Below the pieces are notes generated by a model. The model was not told the origin of the DNA. It ran no database searches and saw only the letters and a list, made by a program, of their open reading frames with translations. DNA of 64,000 bases from Collybiopsis luxurians FD-317 M1 (lineage: Eukaryota > Basidiomycota > Agaricomycetes > Agaricales > Omphalotaceae), in contig KN834753.1 of the NCBI GenBank assembly GCA_000827265.1, positions 1,022,686 through 1,086,685 on the forward strand, written 5' to 3'. Positions within the stretch are counted from its first letter, which is position 1. Every line of letters starts with the position of its first letter. Below are positions 9,855 through 21,378 of the stretch, piece by piece. A program made the position numbers and the translations under genes.

Positions 9855-12044
9855 ATGCCAGAATCAGTGTCCACGATTCAGGGTTCTACTCCCGCCGATT
9901 CTAAAGTTAATGTCAGGGCAACGGTAAGGAATGGTGTACCAACATATGGAGGTCTCACAGGAGACGGTTTGCTGCGTGCCATTACCTTTACTGCAACATG
10001 CGGTAAGTATTTCCAGTCCATAGTTTGGTTCATCGTCACTTAAGCGATCCCTTTAGCCTTCTTATTAGTAAGTTCTTCTCTATTTATATGCCTTAATCTT
10101 CTTACCTTGCTTCCAGTTTGGCTACGATCAGGGCGTGGTGAGCACTTTGCTTCTAACTCTACAGTCAAGATTCCAATTTCTTGCAGATGTCAGGAATCAT
10201 CTCTGCGCCTCAGTTTTACAGAATCTTCCCCGATTTAAATCCAGATGTATCTGGCTCGGATCACTCGTCTACGATGCAGGCATTTTACACCGCGATTTAC
10301 GAAGTTGGATGTCTGGCCGGTGCTACTCTGGCTCTCCTTTTCGGTAACAAATTAGGTCGAAGGCGTTGCATCGCTATCGGTGCTACCTTTGTCATTATTG
10401 GTACCATCCTTCAGATCACCCCCATGCCTGGGTTAGTGTTTTAATTTTATCCCCACACCTTTTTGTTTCTTGATGTCTGTATAATTTAGACACAAAGCAG
10501 GACATCAGTTCGTCATCGGTCGGATTGTTACTGGTTTTGGAAATGGTAAGGAAGCGCTTTTCGAGGTTTATATATCCAGCTCACTTTGCGTTTAGGGTAC
10601 GCAGCTACTATCCTCGCTTACTTGTAAACTAAGTTTATCGCTGTTCAGCTTGAATACTGCAACTGTACCCAGCTGGCAGGCAGAGTGCTCCAAGGCCCAT
10701 AACCGAGGTCTGCACATATGTATCGAGGCTTCCATGATTGCAACCGGTACCGTTATTGCCTATTGGATAGATTTCGGCCTGTCATTTGTCGACAACTCTC
10801 TCTCTTGGAGATTACCTATCGGACTGCAGATAATATTCGCTGTTCTAGTCCTCGTCGGTATTTACTATCTTCCCGAATCTCCTCGTTATCTCCTTTCCAC
10901 CGGTCAAATCGATGAAGGCACCCATGTCGTTGCGGCGCTTGCATCCCTTCCTGTGAATGACGAAGAGACTCAACTACAGAAACGTTTGATTATTGAAGCG
11001 CTCGAGAACGTAGGCGAGCTGCAAATCAAGCACGTTCTCACCCGAGGACCTTCCCAGCACTTGCGCCGCACCCTCATCGGCGCTTCTTCGCAGCTCTTCC
11101 AGCAAATCGGCGGGTGTAACGCCGTCATTTACTTTGCGTGAGTTCTCTTGAAACTTTTCTTGGCCCAAATGCTTATACTATGGAAGTCCTGTTATATATG
11201 AGCAATACATCGGTCTCGATCGAACTCTTGCCCTTATCTTGGGTGGTGTCAACTCTACTGTCTACGCACTTTCGGCATTCGGCTCTTATCCTATGATTGA
11301 AAGACTTGGGCGTCGAAAGATGTTCCTGTGGGGCACGGCTGGCCAAGCCTTGGCAATGGTAGGCCTGATGTTGTACTTTTGGCGTCAGGGTCGTTGACGT
11401 TTCGGTTTCTCTAGTTTTTGGCCTCGTTTTGCTTGATTCCGGCCGATCTTCAAAATAACAAGGATAGTGGCGCGAACAAAGGTGCTGTTGTGGGCTTGTT
11501 TATCTTCCTAATTTCCTTCGGATGGTTCGTATCGTTTTTCCCCTTTGAAATCATTTGTCTAACCTACTCTACTTGCAGCACATGGCTTGAACTCCCTTGG
11601 CTTCTCCCCGCAGAGGTTAATCCCAACGCTATCCGGACCAATGCCAACGCAATCTCCACCATGACCAATTGGAGCTGGAATTTCGCTGTCGTTATGTGGA
11701 CACCACCCATGCTCAACTCCATCAAAGGTTTCGGAACCTTCTTGTTCTTCGGTGTCATTAATCTTTGTTTCTTCCCCTTTATCTACTTTTTCTACGTCGA
11801 GACGAAAGGAAGATCCTTGGAAGAGATTGACATCATCTTCGCCAAGGCATATACCAACGGAGAGTGGTATGTCAATACCGCAGAAACTTTGCCCGCGCTG
11901 AGCGAGCATGACATCGAGAAGGCGGCAGTCCAATATGGACTAGCAAGTGATGTGGAAAAGAAAAGGCACGAGTTTGAGCACCCCCCTTCCGTCCGGGAGG
12001 AGGATGGGTTGCCAGATTCATCTGAGAAACAGCAAAGGCAGTAA
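9855..12044 (+). CDS. MFS sugar (hexose) transporter with micro-exons, one of them 1 nt
   Basis: Ten exons: 9855-10002, 10057-10067 (11 nt), 10117-10137 (21 nt), 10187-10431, 10490-10545, 10596 (1 nt), 10649-11137, 11187-11358, 11415-11524, 11579-12044, giving 572 residues. Sugar-porter signatures are in order: FGYDQGVMSG in helix 1, GNKLGRRR after helix 2, VIGRIVTGFGNG then PSWQAE, YYLPESPRYL, QQIGGCNAVIYFA, ERLGRRKMF, and VETKGRSLEEID near the C-terminus. It should be a plasma-membrane proton symporter or facilitator for hexoses; substrate specificity is not readable. The only frame-preserving way I found to join GFGN to GLNTAT is a single G at 10596 flanked by TTTAG and GTACGC (introns of 50 and 52 nt). 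Confidence 0.92.
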
Positions 12045-13394
12045 CCGAATTTCCAACATGAAGCGTCGCCGATTCTTCTCGTCGGAATCTCCATCTTTTC
12101 TCCATCTTCCCCTCACCCGGCGCGTCACCATCTTTCCTTTCTCATCTAACAAATGCTACCGTGGGGATATATATTTTTCAACTCCTTTGACACGGCAGCG
12201 GCGACACTGGAAATAATATACCTCCCTTGACGGGACCGATTCGGAGTTAAACTCGATGTGGCTGTCTTACTATGATTTCTTATGCCTCTTCCCTCGATTG
12301 ACCTTCCTCATCGCATGATAATTCATCAGCTTTCATGTTACTATTCTTACAACCGATCGCATTGTCATGACCCATCTCGCACTAGCATGTAGACCGTTAA
12401 AACCTAACTAGATTCTAGACGAGTATCATATACTTATTTCCTTGTACAAGTTGAATACAAAATGCAATATCGCTTTGTAATGTGACTGTCAAAATCCCGA
12501 CTACGTAGACTCGAACCTTTTCATGATCGATCTTTCCGGTAAGTAAGGTATCGGATCTGCTCATAATGGAGGACCGTTGTACCAAGCGGATCCGACACAA
12601 GGTACATAATCATGAAACTATTTCTCCTAGTCGCTCCGCACGGAAAGAATAACTTTTTATTTATTTTTACTCTTCATCACCGCAGACAAGTAAAACACCA
12701 ATCAGTTGTGCTCCGTTCGCTTGGGTGTTTTCCTTCGGTGTGTGTCTCTGGGGGGTATTGTAGCTATGGGTAGCGTTAAGTGTCTGTATGTAGGGAAATG
12801 CATGATGACGTCCTCGGTCGAAACACCTGAACAAGAATAAATATGGGAGGAGAGTGCAGCAGCCTGACAATTCTCCCTTCATGAGAGGGAAGACACTAGG
12901 GAAAAACCAAGCCCCCTTTGCAGGCGTAACCGCTCTGTGGCTTGAGCTCTTGCGGGGCTGGAAAGAGGTAATCATCAAACGCGCCGGAAGACTCGCCGGA
13001 ATCGTGCTTTTTCAATTACAAAAATTCAGGCGGGAATTGCAACTCATATGCTTCCGGAATGATGTTTCGAGAACTATCATTCACGCAACACATCAGTGGC
13101 TGGCCAAAATTAGTATACTGAGTGATAAGCCTTGCAGCTTACACGTAGAGAATCGAGGCCACGGGTAGGAAGCGTTGTAGGTATTACGCTGGGTAATGTA
13201 AAGTTTCAACTAGTATATTTGGGATTATTTAAACTTTAAAAAGAAGAGTAACAAGCACGAGTGTTTATACAACAGAGCATAATAAACATAAGTATTTTAC
13301 GAAATAGTGGTGTTCAGCAAAACCTACAAAGTCCCATTGTCTTCGAATACGTAACAATACGGTAAAAAGAGCAAAAACGCGTGTTGGGCTGGAG
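12045..13394. other. Gene-free interval downstream of the sugar transporter
   Basis: About 1.35 kb between convergent genes. Open frames up to 104 codons occur on both strands but none has a domain, a splice-supported extension or codon structure that I recognise. No tRNA or repeat is seen; a T-loop-like GGTTCGAGTC on the minus strand near 12505 has no matching stem. Confidence 0.5.
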
Positions 13395-13831
13395 TTATGC
13401 GTGGAGGCAAGAAGGCCGACGACGGACGTCAATGACCAACAGACCTGAGGGATCGAGCTTGGCGTGGACACTGCTCATGTCGGTATCCTGGGGCAGGAAA
13501 TTGACTACCCATTCATAATGACCTGCATAGCAAACGGGTTTCATTTTTCGAACGAATGCCAAAGGCTAAACTTACAGTCCGTTTCCATATGCCACGCGTC
13601 AGCGATAATTTTTAGTTTGTCACCAGGCTTCAGCACCGAAATCGTGACCATCTCATGTTTAATGCACTTCGGAAGCTGGATCTGAATCGTGTGCATGGAA
13701 GGCGACGTTTCGACAGTAGGGGGAGGGATATTCGAAGGGGTCCGGCGCTCGCGTTGCATCGGAGAAAATTCCTCGTGGGCAGTACATATGGAGGGCTGGC
13801 AAGACACTTCGATTCTGGGCAGGATGTACAT
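13395..13831 (-). CDS. Small HSP20-like (alpha-crystallin fold) protein
   Basis: Exons 13576-13831 and 13395-13522 give 127 residues. After a short variable N-terminus the protein has IQIQLPKCIKHEMVTISVL, LKIIADAWHME and, across the intron, CHYEWVVNFLPQDTDMSSV, then a segment ending LVIDVRRRP. This strand order and the closing I-x-V/V-x-V type motif match the HSP20/alpha-crystallin or CS-like fold of a small holdase chaperone. An in-frame ATG at 13999 would add a hydrophobic leader; I prefer 13831 because the preceding segment is unlike the family, but an exported form cannot be excluded. The gene is divergent from the gene at 14508. Confidence 0.6.
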
Positions 13832-14507
13832 GGGTATAGCACTGGCGAGAGTGGATGTAGTGGCCGTTAGTATCACAACGAAATGGGCCTTGGAAACTGA
13901 GGCCAAATCGTAAGCGCAAGGGTGGGGTACGACGAGACAAAGGAAAATTATGCAAGGAAAGAAGATCTGCGCGAAGCTATAGGAAGATTTATACTGCAAA
14001 TGGGAGACAGAAATGTGTGGGACGTGGCCAGATGTAGATGCGGGCGTTGTGCACTGAGGCTGTAGTCATTACTGTTTCGGTGTTAGACGGTGTTGGACTG
14101 GACCTTATTAAGAGCAGCCAAGAGTGTGCGTGTTTGGGAGCCGACACAATAAGGAACAGAAAAGAGGGTGCCACTGCGGTAGCTCTTCCAGGAGGATTTA
14201 GATGATGTAAAGAGCGGTCCCGTTGGAGAGCTCAGGCCTCAGGCCTCAGGGTCGGAATAGCGATCGTGAAGCAAAGTCAACCGCATGGTTTACTCAGTGA
14301 ATGGAGTGCATATTCCGGATGAGAAATGGAGCTCCCTTCATCTTGTGGCTGCAAAACTTCGTTCTACAACGATTCAGTGGCTGAAATCATGATCAGCTCA
14401 CCTTTCTGTAAATTACAAATGTTCGCCATGACTGTGGCTGCAAAAGGCGGCCGCTGGTGGCTCGTGACAGGCATCACTGGATAACTAACGACTTAACGTG
14501 TCGCGCC
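13832..14507. promoter_or_regulatory. Divergent promoter region
   Basis: 676 bp between the starts of the HSP20-like gene and the cysteine-rich protein gene. It includes a short direct repeat (CTCAGGC repeated near 14231-14250). No gene is seen. Confidence 0.4.
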
Positions 14508-15638
14508 ATGCTCAGAACGTTTGGCTTCGTAGTGCTCACCGGTTTCCTCAATCTGATCCTTTCCGCGAACGCAGATGATACTGGATTCGGAAGCCCTTGC
14601 TCTATAACACGAAACCGCCTCCAGTCCAATACACATAAATTCGTCTCTGACTGCTCAGATTTCGCTTACTGCTCCAACGGGACTTGCTTACCAAGAAAGT
14701 GCCGGAGGGATCTCTTTCCTTTTGGTTATTCCACCGCCGATACACTTCCCCTACTTTGTCCTCCAGGATCATTCTGCCCTGACGAGGGCGATGGTTGCAG
14801 GGCTCAAGTTGGCGTAGGAGGCGCTTGTCAACTAAACAGGGATGAACAATGCGCTCGGGGAGCCAACTGGCAGGACTTTGCGAGCGATGAAAACTTTTAT
14901 GGCTCCATCTGTTTACGTTCTATTTGCATGTATGCTCGCCACCGTTTCATTTCGGTCCTTGGAGTAGATACTCATCGTCCGCAAACTATCAGGTTCGCCA
15001 ATGCGACGCTTGGTTCAACTTGCATTATCGACAACACTACGTATTCGCTTGGATTTGACGCAGAATCTCTTACCGTCGTTCGAGATAACTGTCGCTCTCC
15101 TCAGTATTACTGCGACCAGAGCAACATGCTCTGTCAGCAAAGCAAGACATTGGGCTCACCTTGTCGAATGGATCAGGAATGCGAGAAGGTAGCTGCACCT
15201 CCGGCTCCGCTCTCTCCTCTCTTTCTACTCCTGCTGACTGATCATTGCAGCGTAACTGTGTTGTGGGTATTTGTTCGGAACCCCCAGAGACTCCTCTTCG
15301 TGTAACACCGGCGCAATATGTCATCACGGCGACGTGTATTGTTGCAGGTGTGTTTCGTGAACTAGCTTCTCCCTTTAACAGCTCCGTTCATCCTGTGACC
15401 GCAAAATAGCAACGATCGCGACTTGTTTACTTCTGACTCTTATTCACAAGCGACATCGTCTTAAGCGTTATAAAGAGCTGCGAGAATATTATCAACAGCA
15501 ACTTAGGTATGACTAACGCCCTTTCTGTTGCATTACACTCAGCTCACTACTGCTAGCTTGAGAAGATCGATCATCGCACTACGCTTAGCTGCTACAGCGG
15601 GCGATGGCCCGAGTGATGGAACAACCAAGCTGAATTAA
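14508..15638 (+). CDS. Cysteine-rich secreted-ectodomain single-pass membrane protein
   Basis: Exons 14508-14929, 14993-15188, 15251-15347, 15410-15506 and 15557-15638 give 297 residues. The start at 14508 opens a signal peptide (MLRTFGFVVLTGFLNLILSANA). The ectodomain carries about 20 cysteines in an EGF/disulphide-like spacing (for example GSPCSITRNRLQS, DCSDFAYCSNGTC, CPPGSFCPDEGDGC, GACQLNRDEQC), and repeats the phrase GSPC...C...C near its end. One transmembrane helix spans an intron (YVITATCIVA then ATIATCLLLTLI), followed by a basic tail KRHRLKRYKE. I recall similar proteins in many mushroom genomes, but no function is known to me. Stops in all alternative splice frames support this model. 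Confidence 0.75.
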
Positions 15639-17260
15639 ATCATGATGACCCAACTATTCCAAAACGAAGTATCTCCATCAGCAATGAGAGGTTGAATCTT
15701 CGAGTCGACATTCACTCTCGTTTATATTCCATTACGGCAGTCACATAACGCGTAGGTCACACATCACGCAGTTCATCACTCACGCGTAATTTCAAGTTTT
15801 GTTTCCTTGGTGTCCTATTCTGAGGTCATTGCCCTACAGTAGGCTGGAACTTATCAGAACAGTATCCAAGAAATTAAAATGACCGGAATTACCAGGCTCC
15901 ACCCTCCTCGTCGGATCTTCGAACGAAGTACACTCTTTGTTAGTACTATGAATATAATTTCCTTCTGCACAAATTTACTCTTCGATCATATTGCTACACA
16001 CCCGGAGCTGTTGAAAGGCAGCTCGTGTCAGGCCGAGTCTTAGGTTCATTTGAATTTGCCCATCAAGTCCTCTCTTGCCTAGGAACTGGTATAAGGATCG
16101 CTGGAGCTCCGATGTTGCCAAGCTTTGAATATCGGGCGGAGCTGCAACCTTGCAAGTCCGAGGCGAGTTCACTGAACACGTTTTCCTAACGTCGCCGACA
16201 GATTCGGTAATACATAGCGATCTACGACGACGTCAAAAGGCGTCGATACTTATACCTAATATTAGGGTCCCCCTTACTATCCTCGCATACTTACCGTGAT
16301 TTGCCAGTCATTTCAATAAACATAGGCTAGCTTCAATTTAGATTCGCTGCAAGGGATGGTGCGAAATTAATGGAACTTGAAGATAAGGGCAAGACGTCAA
16401 TGCTTGCGGGTCCATACGGAAGCTGAGCACTCATTGGGAACGGCGGCTTGTTCAAGGGATCAGTCAAACAAATGAAGAATCGCTGTTCGTCACAAGCTGT
16501 AGAAAACTGCTTTTCGCCTCAACATAAGATTATGCTTTAACAGCTGATGGACAAAAAAGTCAGCTGTTGCATTTCGGGTGTGTAGGGTATTGATTTTGTC
16601 CCGGAATGATCGACTATTCAAGCTGCCATTCGCACTGAATTTGGGATTCTCAAGGTGCCGGTGAATAGTTACCCTTAATAGATCGTATGATCTGTCTCCC
16701 GATACAGTGTTGGCACTCAAGGTAAAGATCAAATGTTCAAGCTCGACCCGTTAACAAATATACAACGTAGGAGTACTTCACCCGAGGAAGCGTTTCTTAG
16801 CTCCTATCGAAGCACAGCACCTTATGACATGAACGTGTGCAGAATTTTACAACAAAATCTTGGGAAGAATTCCGCTGGGGTCGTTGAAATCCAGGATTTT
16901 CATTCAGGGCTGAGATTAAAATTTCCAAGTGGGAGCTAGAAGCGTTGATATCTCTTTCCATATAAGGTTGTCAAAGCTGGTTTTCGTATACCCGATGAGG
17001 GCTTTACGTTTAGTGACTACATAATTATTTCGGTATGCACATCATTTCCGTAGTAGCCGAAATAGATTAAACATTGGGATCGGTACATCCATAAATACAT
17101 AATGATATAGATAATAATCGTAAATACATAGAAGATATCAATAGATAGATGGGTACTGGTTTCGATACATAGATAAAGGGTATACCATCCGTGAAATACA
17201 TACAAAGTTCGAGTGAATCATAAAAAATCGTGCCCAGTTGGGTGTTTCAACCAAGAATAC
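15639..17260. other. Gene-free interval
   Basis: About 1.6 kb without a gene I can support. Short open frames on both strands (16490-16732 minus, 16733-16939 plus) abut each other at 16732/16733 but have no recognisable domain. The last 250 bases are strongly A/T-rich with many ATA-type tandem words. A perfect 12-bp palindrome CCTAATATTAGG lies at 16255-16266. Confidence 0.4.
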
Positions 17261-19204
17261 CTAAGGAGAAAAAATCTTGTAATAAGAAGATGATGTCGGG
17301 GAAAGAAGCACCTCGCATTCCCGCAATGTCCGTGACTTTCCAGAACCCGAATCGGGCCCAGTATTATTTGACATTCGGCTCTCAACAAAACGCTGTAGAG
17401 CATTGTGAGATATACCTTGTATCTGGGGAAGATTGAAATGCGACTCGTCTGATGAATCGGCACAGGTTGCACGAGGGGTTGAACAGCTTAGGGCCAGAAA
17501 TCCCGATACGATGAGACGGAATGTCTTGAGGCGAGGACACGGAACGCTGTGGTGATTGTTGCTAAAAGGCAACGAAATGGAGGCCCTTCGGTGGCTGGGA
17601 AGCAATGGCTGGTCCCGCGTCAACAGTTCGAGGTGAGAATCCTGCACTGTATGTCCAAATATTGACTCTGTTCCATCAATATCCATATGTCCTAGATCCA
17701 CAATCTCCAGATCACGTAGACTCATAGGCAACAGGATAAGACACTCTGTAAGAGCTTGGGGCGTCATGGAAATTTCTAGACTCAGCTCCCGCAGTTTTTC
17801 TGGGCGTTTCCCCGTAAACAAATCTCGGCCAGAACCTCCTCTCAGCCAGGAGATGAAAGGCACCTCGGTAACTGAAGGTAGTCCGGCATAAGCTACAGAC
17901 AGGATCTTGAGAGCCGGACAAGCAATGCATTCAAACAGGTGATGTATATCGGGGTCTGGAAATGGATTAAATGTGTCATTTGGAGGAACCTCGAAGCGAA
18001 TGCTGAGGTTTAAGAGAAGAGGAAGATTTATTGCCGGCGGATGAAGTAAGGGGGTGCGATGTATCGAGTATGGGCTATTCAAAGTGACAATGCACTGGAA
18101 CGACTGGAGCTGGGGATTTTGGGATAAGATAGACAATATGTCAGCTGATCCTAGGAAACTATTGGACACCCTAGACCCTGCATGGCCATATGAAGAAGAG
18201 CCTAAGGTGAGCTGTGTGATGATTGGGGACCAGCTACGAGTTCGAGTGAGATATCGCGCAGCATTGGAAGTGAGAGCTTCTATGCTGAGCATTTGTAAAT
18301 TTGGCATACTGGTCCGTGAATGCGACATTATGTCAGATAGGATTCTACTTTTATCAGGACCCATGAGAGCTTCTACCTGCATGTGGATTGAAATAAGTGC
18401 GGAGAGTTGGATCTCCACTGTAGTCAAGTAGCGGAGAAAGTCATTTAAGCTTTGAAGCGAAAAAATCACTAGCTCTGTGATTCGATGACTGCGCTGCATC
18501 AACGGTCCAAGAAGCTCAAATATATGATAATCCAAGTCTTCTGACTCGCGCCTATTTATCAAGCCTTGCAACCCTTGGGAGCGAGTCAGTGAAATGGACA
18601 AGGGATGAGAACCTGATCGCTTCAACCAAAGTTCGATTCCGAGACGCTGCTTTTGTACGCTTTCGACGCTCAACGATCTTGCGGGAGGAAAGCGGATACT
18701 CAAAGAGCTCCATAGACGGGGTGTATTCAACGCAAGTGACCTCCATTCCCGACAAATAAAGGACAAAACAAGAGGCATTTCTTGTGAACAGGAAACGGAG
18801 ACCTTTTCGGACGGCGAAGACAAGCAAAAAAGGAAGATCTCTGTGAGGATTTCTACAGGAAGATGATGAATGAGTGGAGCGGAAGAAGGTCCTGGAGAAG
18901 TCTGGCGAGATAGACCAGTTCCAGGGTCACCATCGGTGAGACGTATCTGGGTATTAACCCGAGGGTTGCACAAAGAATTGAACTGGCCTCGGTAACTTGT
19001 GGCTCCCAAAGTATTTCTCCTGCGGGGTAGAGGTTTTGGGAATTCGGTTTCTTCGGCCAACCTCTTCATCTCCTCCAACGAAGAGGAGGTACCGGTATAG
19101 TTGATGTACAATGGAGATTGGAAGGCCGACACCGGTGCCAGAGGCGAATTACTATCAGGATTACCAGCAGGATTTGTTCGTGGAATGCGTATCGTTAGTT
19201 TCAT
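17261..19204 (-). CDS. F-box protein, Agaricomycete type
   Basis: A single-exon 647-residue protein. The N-terminal 105 residues are low-complexity. An F-box-like motif begins near residue 112 (IHHLPVEILTEIFLFCLS) and is followed by a conserved WRSLALNTPRLWSSL segment. The remaining 430 residues look like degenerate leucine-rich repeats (LPLLLNLSIRF, LKILSVAYAGLPSV, LRELSLEISM, LRDLEIVDLGHMDID). Proteins of this type pair with SKP1 in SCF ubiquitin ligases; the family is greatly expanded in mushrooms and the substrate cannot be predicted. A TATAAATA element lies at 19292-19299, 87 nt before the ATG. Confidence 0.82.
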   Translation of the reverse strand: MKLTIRIPRTNPAGNPDSNSPLAPVSAFQSPLYINYTGTSSSLEEMKRLAEETEFPKPLPRRRNTLGATSYRGQFNSLCNPRVNTQIRLTDGDPGTGLSRQTSPGPSSAPLIHHLPVEILTEIFLFCLSSPSEKVSVSCSQEMPLVLSFICREWRSLALNTPRLWSSLSIRFPPARSLSVESVQKQRLGIELWLKRSGSHPLSISLTRSQGLQGLINRRESEDLDYHIFELLGPLMQRSHRITELVIFSLQSLNDFLRYLTTVEIQLSALISIHMQVEALMGPDKSRILSDIMSHSRTSMPNLQMLSIEALTSNAARYLTRTRSWSPIITQLTLGSSSYGHAGSRVSNSFLGSADILSILSQNPQLQSFQCIVTLNSPYSIHRTPLLHPPAINLPLLLNLSIRFEVPPNDTFNPFPDPDIHHLFECIACPALKILSVAYAGLPSVTEVPFISWLRGGSGRDLFTGKRPEKLRELSLEISMTPQALTECLILLPMSLRDLEIVDLGHMDIDGTESIFGHTVQDSHLELLTRDQPLLPSHRRASISLPFSNNHHSVPCPRLKTFRLIVSGFLALSCSTPRATCADSSDESHFNLPQIQGISHNALQRFVESRMSNNTGPDSGSGKSRTLRECEVLLSPTSSSYYKIFSP

Positions 19205-19928
19205 TTCAGTCGATAAGGATAACCTTCTGACCGAATGCTGATGATGCGTGCGAACTAGAAATTAGTGGGAGTTGTAAGTCTATGCCCTCCGTATTTATAA
19301 TCGAAATCTCCGCACCGCCAATTGAACCCACAGCGCCAGTCTGATGAGAAATATCAAATCAGCTCAAGGCTATGGTCAACGGGCCCAGCTCTGACCTAAG
19401 CAGCATTCTATATGAAGCGTACCGGACCATTCATGGCTGACACAAGTCAGCTTGCCGTGAGCGGGTGTATCATAGTATACCGTAGCCACCGTTTTTGCAA
19501 GTCCCAGCATACAGGCCATCGTGCCCCTTGACGCGCACTGCACCTAAGTGGGAACTCGAGAAGAGGGGGATATTTGGAGATATCGATGAGGTGTGAATGT
19601 TACCATCATCGGTCGGGCTGTCGATCAGAAGGATACTCGTAAAGCCAGAATTTTGGACCTCTTTCTTGTCACCATCATGGCAAGAAAGTAAGTATACCTC
19701 GAAAAAGGCGAGGTGAAAGTGGCCAGGGCAGTGCTGAGTCCATTGATACAATTGCGCAACACTTAGGCTCGTAGCAAGTAGAGAGAAACCTCCTCGGGAA
19801 AGTATACAAAAGACTGACAAACTTGAAATAAGTATGCTAACGAGACAGTTTTATATTGGAAACCTGCTGTCCAGAAGCGAAAACCAAATACTATGTATTC
19901 TGCCGCTATGCATAAGAACGCAGTACCT
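19205..19928. other. Interval between the F-box gene and the SGNH esterase
   Basis: 724 bp holding the F-box promoter (TATAAATA at 19292-19299, minus strand) and the 3' flank of the esterase gene. Two overlapping minus-strand open frames (19470-19820, 19763-19963) have no recognisable features. Confidence 0.4.
19292..19299 (-). promoter_or_regulatory. TATA element of the F-box gene
   Basis: TATAAATA on the minus strand, 87 nt before the ATG at 19204. Confidence 0.5.
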
Positions 19929-21378
19929 CTAGAGCGGATCAACTCCTCCAGCGAATTGTTCAAATATCTCCAGCGGGAAACTATCTGCTATAGCCTGATA
20001 TCCAGCAACATTTGGATGAAGATAATCACCCGAATTGAATTCTGGATTCAGCTGGGAAGGGATGACCGGATCCGCCAGAATTTTGTCAAAGTCTATAACA
20101 TGGTCAAATGAGCCCGGTGTGCGTATGTAGGCATTAATACGCTGGCGCGTAGCCTCCCGAATGGGATTGGAATATGGTTGGATGGTTGTATTCGGAGGAG
20201 AACCAAAAGGCGTGATGGTAGCGGCGAACATGGGTATTCCAAACGTGTGAACTCGGGCCACGATCTGCTTGTAGGCCAATATGAGTTGGTCCCCAATGAA
20301 AGCCTGACTCTCCTCTGAAGGATCCGCAACTCCAATGTCATTTACGCCCTCAAAGATCATGCCATACTTGACGCCAGATTGGGCCAATACATCGCGGTCT
20401 ATTCTACCGAGAGCATTCGGACCGAGACCATCAGCAAGTATTCGATTTCCGCCAGCTGCCTGGTTATTCACGGCGATGGGAGAAGTAGCTGGGTTTTGTT
20501 GCATGCGAGCCAAAAGAAGGTCGGGCCACCTGATAGTACAAAGGGTCAGGAGTACAGGGGGTAATTAAGAGGAAAACTTGAACCGGTTATTTTTATTATC
20601 GTCGCTGCCACGCCCATCCGTGATGCTATCTCCTACGATGACAAAGGAAGAGTCGAATGAAGAAGTCGACCAGGTTTCGACGGCGCTAACGAAGTACCTG
20701 AGAGATCGTTAGTGCCCATAAGGTAAATAAATTGTGAAAATTGAATCACCAATGTTCAACGCTCGTCGTTGATGCGGATGTTATATTAGGAGAAGATACA
20801 AGATTTCCAAATGACATCCAGGTCGTGGTACGACTCCCAGGATGTGAAGTGATGGAAAACCCATCTTGTCCGTCTCGAAGGTATATCGTGATCGCCAAAG
20901 TAGATTGTGGTCGAATAGGAAAATCTACCGGATCAGAGACGACGAGAGCACCATTCGGAATAGAAAAGGATTTGCTCCCGCTGAAAGTTAGAGTTTTGAG
21001 AGTACTAGTATCGATAGCACTTGCTCCAGGTTGTCCGTCTACTGGCAGTGCTACAGTGGCCGCGGTAATGTTCAAATTATTTACGCCAAAGTTGTTGGAA
21101 AATCGGACACGAATTTTGTCGCCACCAATCGACATGTGTAGAGTCTGGCGGATCGTTGAGTTGACGAAGACTGCTGTGGAACCATTCTGAAGCGAAAGAA
21201 TTTGAGAAACTAGGAAGTAGATCTTGAATGAAAGAATAATTCAATGAATACTGACGAAGGGTGGGTTTGGTAAGTTGGTAGATTCCGTTAACTGAGGCAT
21301 GGAGGTCCAAGTGTTAACCCATTTTGCGTGGACATTGGCCAGAGAAATAGCGCACAATAATGCTATGATATAAATCAT
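19929..21378 (-). CDS. Secreted SGNH/GDSL hydrolase (esterase)
   Basis: Exons 21256-21378, 20750-21186, 20584-20697 and 19929-20529 give 424 residues. The start at 21378 opens a signal peptide (MIYIIALLCAISLANVHA). An N-terminal beta-rich region of about 170 residues (KWVNTWTSMPQ, IRQTLHMSIGGDKIRVRFSN) precedes the catalytic domain: block I VIVGDSITDGRG with the serine, block III FEGVNDIG, and block V DYLHPNVAGYQ with the Asp-His pair. This matches fungal extracellular SGNH esterases active on acylated polysaccharides or lipids. A TATAAA at 21413-21418 lies only 35 nt before the ATG. Confidence 0.9.

Noticed and set aside
12485..12600. Possible tRNA on the minus strand (GGTTCGAGTC box)
   Set aside because: The T-stem cannot pair and no cloverleaf can be drawn.
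12854..13168. 104-codon plus-strand frame downstream of the transporter
   Set aside because: Composition is not protein-like beyond chance and no supporting signals are present.
16255..16266. Perfect 12-bp palindrome CCTAATATTAGG
   Set aside because: Isolated, no repeat partner or gene context; probably chance.
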